A stretch of 64,000 nucleotides of DNA from Dyadobacter luticola (lineage in GTDB: Bacteria; Bacteroidota; Bacteroidia; Cytophagales; Spirosomataceae): NCBI RefSeq assembly GCF_005860805.1, contig NZ_VCEJ01000002.1, positions 1,348,375-1,412,374 of the forward strand. The letters run 5' to 3'. Position numbers and translations under genes: made by a program. This document shows, in pieces, positions 1-9,446 of this stretch (position 1 is the stretch's first letter; the number at the start of each line of letters is the position of its first letter). The notes beneath the pieces were generated by a model. That model searched no databases and was not told the DNA's origin. It was given only the letters and a program-made list of their open reading frames with translations.

Positions 1-1885
1 ATTTCTATACTGCCGAGATCTGCCCCAGCTGAGGAACCATAGACAATAATAACCCCGCCTTCATTTATTTGACCGTTGGTGTAATTTGTAACACCTACCA
101 ACACATCGCCATAACCATCAGAGTTGATATCTCCAGCGTTAGATACCGAATATCCTGCGGAAGCACCTACTTGATCACCCTCAATCTTAGTGTAGCTATT
201 TGAGTTAATTCCTGAAGATGAGCCATAGTAAATAAATGCAGCTCCTTCGCCAGTCTCGGAATTCGAAAACCTAGGCGCTCCAACAATGATATCTCCATAC
301 CCATCGCCATTTACATCTCCTGCCGATGAAACAGAGACGCCAAAACTTGAATCACTCTGATCAATATCGAGCACTGTTACTAATGAAAAGTTTGGACCCA
401 AACTAGACCCGTAAACGATAAAAACCGCTCCTTCATTTATTTGACCGTTGTCATAATTATACGCGCCAGCTATAAGATCCGAATAGCCATCCCCATTTAT
501 GTCACCTGCGATGGCTACTGAACTCCCCATTCTTGCTCCCTTTTGATGCGATTCAAAAATATTGATAACTAAATTGGGGGAACTAGTCACCCCTCCCATC
601 CAAACAAACGCCGCCCCTTCATCCGCCTGCCCCTTATCATATAAATGCGCCCCAACAACCACGTCACTATACCCATCCCCATTTACATCACCCGCACTTG
701 CTACCGCCCAGCCCATTTGTGCATTGGTTTGGTTACTTTCCAAAGTCGAGGCGGCATTAGCGGAAATCCCGTTTGCGGATCCTTGAAATATAAATGCGCC
801 GCCCTCGTCGGTTTCGCCTTTGTCATACAAGTTGGCCCCAATAATGATATCGGCATAACCGTCACCATTTACATCGCCGGCCGAGTTAACAGAGTACCCA
901 AACTGCGCATTGGACTGGTTAATTTCCAACTGCTTCTTGCTGTTGACATTAAGGCCCGCTGCCGAACCCAGGTACACAAATGCAGCGCCTTCATTGGTCT
1001 GCTCATTGTCATATAGGTAAGCTCCCACTACAACATCACCATAACCATCCCCATTGACATCCCCGGCAAAAGAAACAAATGCACCAAAATAGCTGGTTGC
1101 CTGGTTGCTTTCAAGTATGGTAGCCACATTAGGGCTCACGCCGAGCGCAGAGCCATGGTAAATAAGCGCTGTGCCTTCATCTACTTCCCCTTTGTCGTAA
1201 AGATAAACGCCCACAATAATATCACTGTAACCATCACCATTCACATCGCCAGCGCTGCTCGCTGTATAGCCCATACGTGCCTCCGCCTGGTTGCTTTCCA
1301 ATGTTGTCGCGGCATTTGGATTTATTCCGGTTGCCGAACCATGATACACAAATGCAGCGCCTTCGTTGGTTTGTCCCTTGTCGTACAGGACGGCGCTGAC
1401 CACCACATCGCTAAATCCGTCCGCGTTCACATCCCCGGCTAAATTAACTGAAATACCAAAACGCGCTTCTGCCTGGTTGCTTTCCAAAACCATTGCCGGA
1501 TTCGCCGAAAGACCATTGGCAGAACCATGATAAATAAAGGCCGCCCCTTCGTTGGCTTGCCCTTTATCATAATAAGATGCGCCGACAATGATGTCGCCGT
1601 AACCATCCTTGTTCACATCACCCGCCAACGCAGCCTTGCCGCCGAACTGCGCTTCGGCTTGGTTGCCCTCCAAAATCATTGCCGGGTTGACAGATATCCC
1701 GTTGGCCGAACCATAATGCACAAACACGGCGCCTTCGTTGGTTTCGCCTTTGTCATAAAGCGGCGCACCGATGATCACATCGCTGTAACCATCGCCATTT
1801 ACGTCGCCCGCGCTGGATACCGAGCGACCGGCATTGGCACCGGCCTGGTTACTTTCCAGCGTCGTGTTGGCATTTCCCGGGTTAC
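1..1885 (-). repeat. 186-bp tandem coding repeats (10 visible FG-GAP units)
   Basis: Ten in-frame units of about 186 bp (62 codons) follow one another without spacers and run off the left edge. Translated units share LES.NQ.A..G at the start, AGDVNGDGY in the calcium loop and a GS..G close. Units 2, 3 and 10 carry altered loops (NKDG, NADG, NSDG). The units nearest the gene start are the most alike and the later ones drift. Confidence 0.85.
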
Positions 1886-2645
1886 CATTGGTAATAATCG
1901 GATCGATCGTTACTGGGAACATCGCGCTGGCTACATCCACCTTAATCACGATCCGCTCATTCTGGTATGCCAAAGTTGCATCCAGCGCTTTGCCATGACT
2001 GTCCCAGCATTTTAAATCATTATAAATCAGGCGTGTAATTTTCTTTCCATCTTTGTTTTCTGAATAAAAATACAGTTCATTATCCTGCTGATCACGGACT
2101 TTGAGGCCATCGGCGGCAAGCCTGACTTCCAGGGATTCAGTAACGTCGGGTGCTTTGTCGATGATGAAGTTTTGCCTGACGCCGTATTTCGAATTGATAT
2201 ATTGCTCCGTAAATCCGCGTGAATGAATGTCCAACTGGTTTTCGTGATTGCTCACTTCCGCAGTTTGCTCCGGCGCATATAATTTCTGACCGTTTGCATA
2301 AACGCCTGCGGTGGTCAGGTGCAGCTGAAAGTTCTGACCCGAGGAATCGACCCGGTTATGAATTGACAATTTTCCCGGCTTATAATAAGCGCGCAAATTC
2401 TGCTTGCGGTTGGGGCTTTGCAGCGATTGTTTCTGTTCATCAAAGGAAATGTGGTACTCCCGCTTCTCCAATCCCTCCTGCAATTGGGACACCGTATTCT
2501 GCGGAATGTCAGGCTTCCCGGAGTCGGATTCAAGTTTTCCCGGCTTATTTTGAGTTTTCCAGGGGTGATCTGCAAACTGATACAGCAGCCCAACAATGAC
2601 CATCGCCAGCAAAAGCAATGATCCGGATTTGTACGTGTGTTTCAT
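1..2645 (-). CDS. FG-GAP (integrin-alpha-like) repeat surface protein, 3' end outside window
   Basis: Reading leftwards from an ATG at 2645, one frame stays open to the window edge (about 881 codons), so the C-terminus is missing. The first about 25 residues are a short basic stretch and a hydrophobic segment, which fits a signal peptide or anchor. Residues about 30-250 form a beta-rich N-terminal region ending in a VTIDP motif, typical of Bacteroidota proteins that precede FG-GAP or SBBP repeats. From about residue 255 there are ten consecutive 62-residue repeats, each with an AGDVNGDGYSD-type calcium loop and a DKG..NEGAAFVY..GS strand. FG-GAP repeats build calcium-binding beta-propellers in secreted adhesins and enzymes. 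The missing C-terminus could carry a T9SS sorting signal, but that cannot be seen. The ligand or function is unknown; surface adhesion is only a guess. Confidence 0.85.
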   Translation of the reverse strand, partial: MKHTYKSGSLLLLAMVIVGLLYQFADHPWKTQNKPGKLESDSGKPDIPQNTVSQLQEGLEKREYHISFDEQKQSLQSPNRKQNLRAYYKPGKLSIHNRVDSSGQNFQLHLTTAGVYANGQKLYAPEQTAEVSNHENQLDIHSRGFTEQYINSKYGVRQNFIIDKAPDVTESLEVRLAADGLKVRDQQDNELYFYSENKDGKKITRLIYNDLKCWDSHGKALDATLAYQNERIVIKVDVASAMFPVTIDPIITNGNPGNANTTLESNQAGANAGRSVSSAGDVNGDGYSDVIIGAPLYDKGETNEGAVFVHYGSANGISVNPAMILEGNQAEAQFGGKAALAGDVNKDGYGDIIVGASYYDKGQANEGAAFIYHGSANGLSANPAMVLESNQAEARFGISVNLAGDVNADGFSDVVVSAVLYDKGQTNEGAAFVYHGSATGINPNAATTLESNQAEARMGYTASSAGDVNGDGYSDIIVGVYLYDKGEVDEGTALIYHGSALGVSPNVATILESNQATSYFGAFVSFAGDVNGDGYGDVVVGAYLYDNEQTNEGAAFVYLGSAAGLNVNSKKQLEINQSNAQFGYSVNSAGDVNGDGYADIIIGANLYDKGETDEGGAFIFQGSANGISANAASTLESNQTNAQMGWAVASAGDVNGDGYSDVVVGAHLYDKGQADEGAAFVWMGGVTSSPNLVINIFESHQKGARMGSSVAIAGDINGDGYSDLIAGAYNYDNGQINEGAVFIVYGSSLGPNFSLVTVLDIDQSDSSFGVSVSSAGDVNGDGYGDIIVGAPRFSNSETGEGAAFIYYGSSSGINSNSYTKIEGDQVGASAGYSVSNAGDINSDGYGDVLVGVTNYTNGQINEGGVIIVYGSSAGADLGSIE

Positions 2646-2838
2646 TTGATAGGGATTTTTTGTTTTAAAAAATTTGACAACTGAAAGCCCCGGAGGCCTC
2701 TTATCAAATGTTGCACATTACATTCGTCCTCACGGGAAGCGTTTAACCATCGGCGGAAATGAGTGATCCTGCGGCGAATGAGCTGTTACTAATTTGCCCT
2801 ATCTTTCGAATCATTTCATTACCCATGAAAGCGCATTG

Positions 2839-4653
2839 ATGGTCAAACTTTTACGGATTTTATTGGTCGGGTTGCTGTTGGCTTGTCTGTTTGGCGGGGC
2901 AGGGATTCGGAAATCGCCGACGGTGGTTTCAGAGAGTGTCCGACATTTCAAGGGAGATGCTGGAATGCTTGCGCTGAGTATTGAACGACTTAAAGTTGAT
3001 GCTGAGCAAATCACTGATCATGATTCGAATTCGGTTGCGGCGGCGAAAGACGCGCTGGCCAAGAGCCGCCTGGCTTACAAGCGGATTGAGTATTTGATGG
3101 AGTATTTTTTTTCGGGTCCGTCGCGGATTTATAACCGCGCACCGAAACATGAAGTAGAGGAGCCTTTTATGGAGTATCAGGCGCCTGCTGGCCTTCAATA
3201 TATTGAGGCAATGTTGTTTGATTCGCTGCCTGCGACACATAAACAGGAAATTTCGGACCAAATCCGGCTACTAAGTATTTCCGCTGAAAACCTAAACGCG
3301 CTTTTGTATCAATTTCCGGGGACAGATCAGCAAGTTTTGGAAAGCATGCGTTTGCAGTTGATCAGAGTTATTTCTTTAGGTATTACTGGCTACGATGCAC
3401 CTTCCTTAAAAACTGGCGTGATGGAAGCGAAGGTATCGCTGGAAATCATCAGGGATGTTCTTTCGAATTCTTTTAAACAAAAAAACCTTACAGACAGCGT
3501 TGATTTTTATCTGAATCATTCCATTCAATACCTGAATGATTATAAAGAATTTGATTCTTTTGATCGGATGCATTTTCTTACCCGCTACGCTTTGCCGCTG
3601 CAAACACATTTTGGAAAGCTGACCCGGGATTTGAAACTCGAAATCAATACACACGGTGCGCTCAATTACCAGGCAAAACACATTTTTTCTCCGGATGCTT
3701 TTGATAAAAAATTCTTTTCTTCAAGTAAAAAAAATCCGTCGCCCGCTGAAATCGCTTTGGGTAAAAAGCTATTTTTTGACAAAAGATTGTCGGGTGATAA
3801 CGGCCGAAGCTGTGCAACATGCCACAACCCCGCGCTACATTTTTCTGATGGTTTGCCCAAAAGCATTGGTTTTCAATCTAATACCTTCGTAAAGCGAAAT
3901 GCACCCTCCCTACTTTATGCCGGTTTTCAGCACAATCAATTTTGGGACGGGCGGAGTAAAACGCTGGAAAAGCAGATTGAGACGGTAATTAAAGATCCTG
4001 CTGAGATGCATGGAAATATGGCAATGATCATGAAAAAGTTGAGTGCGGATAAAAGCTATCTTAATACATTCCATAAAGCTTTTCATCAAAAACCCGGTGA
4101 AAAAATCCGTGAAAAGCAAGTCTATCAGGCAGTTGCTGCTTATGTTGGCACATTAAGTCCGTTCAACTCCCGGTTTGATCATTATATGAATGGTGATGCG
4201 AAAGCGCTTACTGAAAATGAAATTCACGGTTTCAATGTGTTCATGGGCAAAGGTCAATGTGGAACCTGCCATTTTGCGCCACTTTTCAATGGTTTGATTC
4301 CGCCCGCCTACAAACTGACGGAATTTGAAATCCTCGGCACGCCTGCCAATGACCAGCTGGACGCCGCTTCGATAGATGGTGACGATGGCCGGTTTTCATT
4401 CTTTCAGATTCAATTTTATAAAAATGCCTTCAAAACGCCGACGGTCAGAAACGCAGCCGTGACGGCGCCGTATATGCACAATGGTGGTTTCAAAACATTG
4501 GAAGCCGTCATTGATTTCTACGATCGCGGCGGAGGTGCAGGGTTGGGCCTGGATTTTCCAAACCAAACGCTTTCATCCGCGCGACTCAATCTGACCGACC
4601 AGGAAAAACAGGATATAATCGCTTTTTTACACACTTTAACCGATCACTTATGA
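2839..4653 (+). CDS. Di-heme cytochrome c peroxidase (MauG/CcpA family) with long N-terminal helical region
   Basis: Periplasmic di-heme peroxidase family protein. Two covalent heme sites are visible: CATCH at residues 325-329 and CGTCH at 474-478 of the 604-residue form. The C-terminal FKTPTVRN and APYMHNGGF motifs are also typical of the family. Residues about 25-280 are a predominantly helical extension seen in long Bacteroidota members and of no clear role. The start at 2839 is chosen because a hydrophobic signal peptide begins exactly there; an in-frame ATG at 2794 would add 15 residues in front of it. The stop overlaps the next start (ATGA at 4650-4653), so the downstream phosphatase is probably translationally coupled. 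Members reduce hydrogen peroxide or act as MauG-like oxidases; which applies here cannot be told. Confidence 0.88.
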   Translation: MVKLLRILLVGLLLACLFGGAGIRKSPTVVSESVRHFKGDAGMLALSIERLKVDAEQITDHDSNSVAAAKDALAKSRLAYKRIEYLMEYFFSGPSRIYNRAPKHEVEEPFMEYQAPAGLQYIEAMLFDSLPATHKQEISDQIRLLSISAENLNALLYQFPGTDQQVLESMRLQLIRVISLGITGYDAPSLKTGVMEAKVSLEIIRDVLSNSFKQKNLTDSVDFYLNHSIQYLNDYKEFDSFDRMHFLTRYALPLQTHFGKLTRDLKLEINTHGALNYQAKHIFSPDAFDKKFFSSSKKNPSPAEIALGKKLFFDKRLSGDNGRSCATCHNPALHFSDGLPKSIGFQSNTFVKRNAPSLLYAGFQHNQFWDGRSKTLEKQIETVIKDPAEMHGNMAMIMKKLSADKSYLNTFHKAFHQKPGEKIREKQVYQAVAAYVGTLSPFNSRFDHYMNGDAKALTENEIHGFNVFMGKGQCGTCHFAPLFNGLIPPAYKLTEFEILGTPANDQLDAASIDGDDGRFSFFQIQFYKNAFKTPTVRNAAVTAPYMHNGGFKTLEAVIDFYDRGGGAGLGLDFPNQTLSSARLNLTDQEKQDIIAFLHTLTDHL

Positions 4654-6770
4654 GAATCACTTTACACTCCATCCATTGCTACACGCACAAGAAACTGGCA
4701 ATCAGCCTTCTAATGCTGATTGTCTGTTACCTGCCAGGTTACGCAGTACCTTCTGTCATCCGCGGGCCGTATCTGCAGGCTGCCACTCCGACGAGCATTG
4801 TGATCCGATGGCGCACGGACGAAGCTTGCGACAGTCGCGTGAAATTAGGAAGCTCAGTTGGGGGGCTTACCCAGATTGTCGACGATGCAAATTCGGTAAC
4901 CGAACATGAAGTAAAGGTGACGGGGCTGACCGCAAATACCAAATATTTTTATTCCATCGGAACCTCACAAACGGTTTTACAGGGTAATCCCGACAATTTT
5001 TTCCAAACATTGCCACTACCTGGCACCATCCAGAAGTATCGGATCGGCGTACTCGGGGACTGCGGGAATAATTCTGTAAACCAGATCAATACGCGGGACC
5101 AGCTCATCAATTATCTGGGCAATAATTATTTGAATGCCTGGATTTTGCTGGGAGACAATGCCTATTCTTTTGGCAATGACGGAGAGTTTCAATCTAATTT
5201 CTTTAACATTTATAAAGATAATTTCCTGAGAAGAAGCCCCGTTTACCCAGCGCCGGGCAACCATGATTACGCTGACAATCCCACGCGACAGGATACGCAC
5301 GTCATGCCGTATTATGATATTTTTACAATGCCAAAAAGCGGTGAGGCTGGTGGAGTAGCCTCAAATACAGAGGCTTACTATTCATTTGACTATGGCAATA
5401 TTCACTTTCTTTCATTGGATTCATACGGCAGGGAGGATAATGCGAGCCGGCTTTACGATACGTTGGGCAAGCAGGTAAAGTGGATCAAACAGGATTTAGC
5501 GGCCAATAAAAATAAGGATTGGGTAGTGGCTTACTGGCATCATCCCCCATATACAAAAGGCTCGCATAATTCTGATACGGAGTCAGAATTGGTCAAGATC
5601 CGGACTGATTTTATCCGTATTCTCGAAAGAAATGGGGTCGATTTGATTCTCTGCGGGCATAGTCATGATTATGAACGCTCGAAGCTAATGCAGGGACATT
5701 ATGGACTCGAAAATTCCTTCGATCCCGCAGTGCATAACCTCAGTAACTCGACTGGAAAATATGATGGAACACCTGATTCCTGCCCTTATGAAAAAACGTC
5801 AGCCAAAAATCAGGGGACGGTGTATGTGGTTTCCGGTTCGGCGGGGCAGCTCAGCGGCTCGCAGGCCAACTATCCCCACGATGGAATGCCATTTTCAGAC
5901 GCAACCCACGGAGGAAGTATGCTGCTGGAAGTGGAAGGTAACCGGCTGGATGCCAAGTGGATCGGTGCAGACGGCGCCATTCGCGATCAATTTACACTGG
6001 CAAAGGATGTGAATGTCAAAAAGAACATTACGATTGTGGAAGGGAAAAATGCGACGCTGACTTCTTCCTATATCGGTAGTTATCAGTGGAGTACAGGCGG
6101 CAACACGCGATCGATCACTGTTTCGCCGAATGTGACCACCGACTACATTGTAAAAGACGGCAAGTCTTGCCTGGCTGATACATTCCATGTAACCGTATCG
6201 CCGCCGCTGCCAATTCGCCTGGTCTCATTTGATGGGATGGCGAACGAAAATAACCAGGTCAAAATCCACTGGATCACCAATTTTGAAGAAAATGCGGCAC
6301 ATTATCTGATCGAGCGCGCAGCGGACGGAAAATCTTTTACCGAAGTTGGGCTCATACAGGCTGTCGGGAATTCTTCGAAAGACATTACCTATTCATTTAT
6401 AGATAGTCTGGCAGCTACCTTTCCGGTTGACCGATTTTATTACCGGCTCAAACAAGTCGACGAAGACGGTCGCTTTATGTATTCGCAAATGATTGTCGTT
6501 AAACTTAATACCGACTTCCCGGCTTTCAACTTACAGTTAATGCCAAATCCGGCAAATGGTAACGATATCACTTTGATGTTGAGCGCCTCAGAAAAAGTGA
6601 ATGGCACGCTGGAAGTGTATGATATTTCGGGGAAACAAATTTTTAAGGAGGCCTTATCGATAACTCAGAGTACGAAATTACCTTTCCGTAAAGTTTTGCA
6701 GCCAGGCACTTACCTTTTCCGGTTTCGCTCGGACTTACACATGATTACCCGGAAGCTCGTGGTACATTGA
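4650..6770 (+). CDS. Purple acid phosphatase-like metallophosphoesterase with T9SS sorting domain
   Basis: Secreted 706-residue metallophosphoesterase. After a signal segment (about 14-32) comes a fibronectin-like N-terminal domain (about 34-120) as in purple acid phosphatases. The catalytic domain then shows the five metal-binding blocks: GDCG (136-139), GDNAY (168-172), GNHD (203-206), WHHPP (296-300) and GHSHDYE (336-342). A beta-rich linker region follows (about 450-620). The last about 80 residues, with the PNP motif, YDISGKQ and a basic tail, form a type A T9SS sorting domain, so the enzyme is exported and probably surface-attached or released. It overlaps the upstream peroxidase gene by 4 nt. 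The substrate is unknown; phosphate scavenging from esters is the simplest role. Confidence 0.9.
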   Translation: MRITLHSIHCYTHKKLAISLLMLIVCYLPGYAVPSVIRGPYLQAATPTSIVIRWRTDEACDSRVKLGSSVGGLTQIVDDANSVTEHEVKVTGLTANTKYFYSIGTSQTVLQGNPDNFFQTLPLPGTIQKYRIGVLGDCGNNSVNQINTRDQLINYLGNNYLNAWILLGDNAYSFGNDGEFQSNFFNIYKDNFLRRSPVYPAPGNHDYADNPTRQDTHVMPYYDIFTMPKSGEAGGVASNTEAYYSFDYGNIHFLSLDSYGREDNASRLYDTLGKQVKWIKQDLAANKNKDWVVAYWHHPPYTKGSHNSDTESELVKIRTDFIRILERNGVDLILCGHSHDYERSKLMQGHYGLENSFDPAVHNLSNSTGKYDGTPDSCPYEKTSAKNQGTVYVVSGSAGQLSGSQANYPHDGMPFSDATHGGSMLLEVEGNRLDAKWIGADGAIRDQFTLAKDVNVKKNITIVEGKNATLTSSYIGSYQWSTGGNTRSITVSPNVTTDYIVKDGKSCLADTFHVTVSPPLPIRLVSFDGMANENNQVKIHWITNFEENAAHYLIERAADGKSFTEVGLIQAVGNSSKDITYSFIDSLAATFPVDRFYYRLKQVDEDGRFMYSQMIVVKLNTDFPAFNLQLMPNPANGNDITLMLSASEKVNGTLEVYDISGKQIFKEALSITQSTKLPFRKVLQPGTYLFRFRSDLHMITRKLVVH

Positions 6771-6816
6771 TTGGCGTAATTTTTTGGACATTTAAACAAA
6801 TAATCACCTAGAAAAC

Positions 6817-7083
6817 ATGCCCGAAAACAGCGAGAAGCGTAAAGAATTGGAAGAAAAGATTCTTTCTAAACGCCAGCAAATTGAGTTTGAAAGAACTGAT
6901 ATGGATAACACCTTTGAATTTGCGGCGGAAAACCGGGAGAATCCGGATGTGATGGAAGAGTCGAAAAATTATGACGATCCGCCTGAAAATGTGATTGATA
7001 GCGAGGAAGTAAAGTCGCTGAAAATGGCAGAAAAAGAATTACAGGATTTGCTGGATCAATTGGAAGCTTTAAATAAAAGCTAG
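6817..7083 (+). CDS. Small charged coiled-coil protein, unknown function
   Basis: An 88-residue, strongly acidic/basic protein without signal peptide or cysteines. Heptad-like patterns at residues about 5-25 and 65-88 suggest two short coiled coils flanking an acidic, disordered middle. No family recognised. It lies 46 nt after the phosphatase gene and may be co-transcribed. Its TAG stop shares the CTAG tetramer (7080-7083) with the stop of the converging gene, so there is no room for a terminator between them. Confidence 0.65.
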   Translation: MPENSEKRKELEEKILSKRQQIEFERTDMDNTFEFAAENRENPDVMEESKNYDDPPENVIDSEEVKSLKMAEKELQDLLDQLEALNKS

Positions 7084-7355
7084 AAACTTTTCATTTTGGT
7101 TTCCAATAAATCTTTTGTCCTTTTTAGTTGAAAAATCACGTCCTTCCATTTTTTCTCCTGATGGATAAATGGATCATAATTAACCTGCAAATGTCCGACA
7201 ACATTAAACTGGTCCTGCGACTTTTCCCGTACCGTGGAATTTAATCCCAGTAAATTGAACACATTCAGGATTTTGTTGGCGGTATTGTAAGGATACTCCT
7301 GCGTGGTGCAAAAAATCAGTGATCCATCTTTATAATAACATTCAATATTTTTCAT
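7080..7355 (-). CDS. Small hypothetical protein
   Basis: A 91-residue cytosolic-looking protein with mixed alpha/beta character and a C-terminal lysine-rich helix; no recognisable motif. It converges on the 88-residue gene with overlapping stops. Start is the only reasonable ATG, 57 nt from the end of the AraC-type gene. It could be co-transcribed downstream of the AraC regulator, which reads in the same direction. Function unknown. Confidence 0.6.
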   Translation of the reverse strand: MKNIECYYKDGSLIFCTTQEYPYNTANKILNVFNLLGLNSTVREKSQDQFNVVGHLQVNYDPFIHQEKKWKDVIFQLKRTKDLLETKMKSF

Positions 7356-7412
7356 GGCTGGTAATCAAATTGATCTGAAACAAGATTACAAAAGATCATA
7401 CCAGCCTTTAAA

Positions 7413-8402
7413 CTATTTACGACGGCCTGAAATTTGGGACGGATTTACACCAGCATATTTTTTAAATGCTGTTGAAAAATGCTGAGCGTGCTCATAACCA
7501 AGCACATCTGAAACCTCTTCGACGGTCATGGAACAATCCAGCAACAACTTTTGGGCATAATCCATCCGCAATTTCCGCACATATCCAAAAACCGTTTCCC
7601 CAAACAAAGCCTTAAAGCCTTTTTTTAATTTAAATTCATTCAGCAGGCAGACACGGCTCAGTTCCGTCAATGATAAGTCTTCCAAAAAATGGGTTTCCAG
7701 ATACATTTTTAATGTCAGCAGCTTTTCCTGCTCGCCGGGTTTCAATGCTTCTTCAATCTTATTGTTTGAAGAAAACTGGTCCATTTGCAGCGCAAGTAAT
7801 TCCAGGATTTTTGACTGGATCATGAGATTCCTCATAGGCCCGCTCCACCTGGATTCCCGGAGTTCGTGTATCAGCCGCTGCATATTCGGAGTGGTATCTA
7901 ATGTTCCGGTAATGCCCGAAAAGGGCCGGTTATGCTGAATGTTGCGATGCACCATTTCGCTCCATATATTATTGCAGCCCAAAGCCTGGAGAAAAAAATT
8001 CTTTTCCAGACTGACGTGAAACATTTCCACGGACGCATTTACGCCGACCTTATTGACAAATCCGCCTTCCGGCGAAAAAACGAGGTTGTGCTTTGCCGGA
8101 CGCATATTCAGCTCGTGGCCGATCCCCGCAAAACGCGTATCCAGGTTGCCGCTCACATGGAAATTGATATTGATATTTTCGGAAGAAACACTTTCATGGA
8201 CTTCAACCGCCTGCGCAGTCTGCCAGCGCAAATTCATGATGTGCATGTGCGGAAAAAGCGAGTTTTTAAAGCTGATCTTGCCTATTTTATCGTGGTAACC
8301 GCTTGTAAAATCGGTGGGAGACTCGGACACTAACCTGGCATCGAGGGATTGCAGCTTTCGTAGACTGATGAGGTCAATGATTTCGTCGGATTGAATGACC
8401 AT
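7413..8402 (-). CDS. AraC-family transcriptional regulator
   Basis: 329-residue one-domain-plus-HTH regulator. The C-terminal about 100 residues carry the two helix-turn-helix units of AraC/XylS proteins: LSLTELSRVCLLNEFKLKKGF, then a linking helix, then TVEEVSDVLGYEHAQHFSTAF, ending FKKYAGVNPSQ. The N-terminal about 220 residues would be the ligand-sensing part; they have no clear cupin signature. No regulator target is obvious: the sulfurtransferase gene lies upstream in the same direction, with a 115-bp gap. A TATTTTTG box (minus strand, 8432-8439) lies about 30 nt in front of the start. Confidence 0.9.
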   Translation of the reverse strand: MVIQSDEIIDLISLRKLQSLDARLVSESPTDFTSGYHDKIGKISFKNSLFPHMHIMNLRWQTAQAVEVHESVSSENININFHVSGNLDTRFAGIGHELNMRPAKHNLVFSPEGGFVNKVGVNASVEMFHVSLEKNFFLQALGCNNIWSEMVHRNIQHNRPFSGITGTLDTTPNMQRLIHELRESRWSGPMRNLMIQSKILELLALQMDQFSSNNKIEEALKPGEQEKLLTLKMYLETHFLEDLSLTELSRVCLLNEFKLKKGFKALFGETVFGYVRKLRMDYAQKLLLDCSMTVEEVSDVLGYEHAQHFSTAFKKYAGVNPSQISGRRK

Positions 8403-8431
8403 GGCTTAAAGTGTCAGGAATATTGAAGCAG

Positions 8432-8439
8432 CAAAAATA
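8432..8439 (-). promoter_or_regulatory. Possible -7 box (TATTTTTG) of the AraC gene
   Basis: Exact match to the Bacteroidota -7 consensus TAnnTTTG on the minus strand. Predicted transcription start is near 8425, about 24 nt before the ATG. No TTTG sits at the expected 19-21 nt distance upstream, so support is partial. Confidence 0.3.
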
Positions 8440-8517
8440 TTCCTATACCAAAAGCGGAGAAAAAACAATTTAGCGAACGGACTGAATCGCGTTTCAAAAT
8501 CCGTTCGCCTGGATTTT

Positions 8518-9357
8518 TCAGTTATTTCCGAGCGCAATCGGCTTGTCATTCCGCGACCATTCGCTCCACGAGCCTACATATAATGCTGCGCCGGAGAGCC
8601 CGGCTTCGTCCAGTGCCAGTAAGGTGTGACAGGCAGTGACGCCCGAGCCGCAATGTACGATCACGTTTCCGGGCTTGCGGTCGCCCAGAGCTTCCTTGTA
8701 TTTTGCTGCTAATTTATCTGGTGAAAGAAATTCTCCCTGCTCATCCAGATTACTTGTATACGGAATATTTTCCGCTCCGGGAATGTGGCCGGCCACCAGA
8801 TCAATCGGTTCACTTTCACCTATGTAGCGATAATGTTCGCGGACATCAATCACCATAAAATCTTTTTCTGCGGAAGTTTTTGATACCAGGTCAATGTCAA
8901 CCAGCGGCCACTTCCAATCTGAGATCGGATAAACCGTCGCTTCCGAAACATTGAATTCACCCTGTGTTACCGGCAATCCCGCATTTTTAATTGAATCCAA
9001 TCCACCGCTCACAACATATACTTTTTCATGGCCGGCCGCTTTCAGCATCCACCAAAATCGGGCAGCAGCATTCGCACCTTTTTTGTCATCATAAACCACG
9101 ACTGTCCTCTCGGGTGAAATCCCGAGTTTTCCAAGAAACACACCAAATGTCGCCGGCAGGGGCAGCGGGTGGCGGCCTCCATCGGCTGCATTAGCCGATT
9201 TCTCCGAAAGATCTGTCTCCAAATCTGCGAACAATGCGTGTTCCAAATGCCCGGCCTGATACCGCTCCCTCGCATCCCCACCCCCTCTGGCATCCACAAT
9301 TACCGGATTTTCATTTTCAATAACCGACCTAAGTTGCTCCGTGGTGATAATGTTCAT
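8518..9357 (-). CDS. Sulfurtransferase, tandem rhodanese domains (3-mercaptopyruvate type)
   Basis: 279-residue protein of two rhodanese domains: an inactive N-terminal one (about 1-130) and a catalytic C-terminal one (about 155-275). The active-site loop is CGSGVTA with Cys at residue 236. CGSGVT is characteristic of 3-mercaptopyruvate sulfurtransferases, whereas classical thiosulfate rhodaneses have CRKGVT. Cytosolic, no signal peptide. It would move sulfane sulfur to acceptors such as cyanide, thiols or thioredoxin. The substrate preference is read only from this loop. Confidence 0.9.
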   Translation of the reverse strand: MNIITTEQLRSVIENENPVIVDARGGGDARERYQAGHLEHALFADLETDLSEKSANAADGGRHPLPLPATFGVFLGKLGISPERTVVVYDDKKGANAAARFWWMLKAAGHEKVYVVSGGLDSIKNAGLPVTQGEFNVSEATVYPISDWKWPLVDIDLVSKTSAEKDFMVIDVREHYRYIGESEPIDLVAGHIPGAENIPYTSNLDEQGEFLSPDKLAAKYKEALGDRKPGNVIVHCGSGVTACHTLLALDEAGLSGAALYVGSWSEWSRNDKPIALGNN

Positions 9358-9446
9358 AGCTTAAAAGCTTGTTTTTTTGGGTTATAAAGAAAGTTACTTT
9401 TTGTGAGATAAATGATAATTTGGCGCTCTCAAAAGCCATGATTTGA

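Noticed and set aside
562..2015. Several plus-strand open frames of 74-162 codons
   Set aside because: They are antisense to the FG-GAP gene and reflect its repeats; the products repeat the same low-information pattern.
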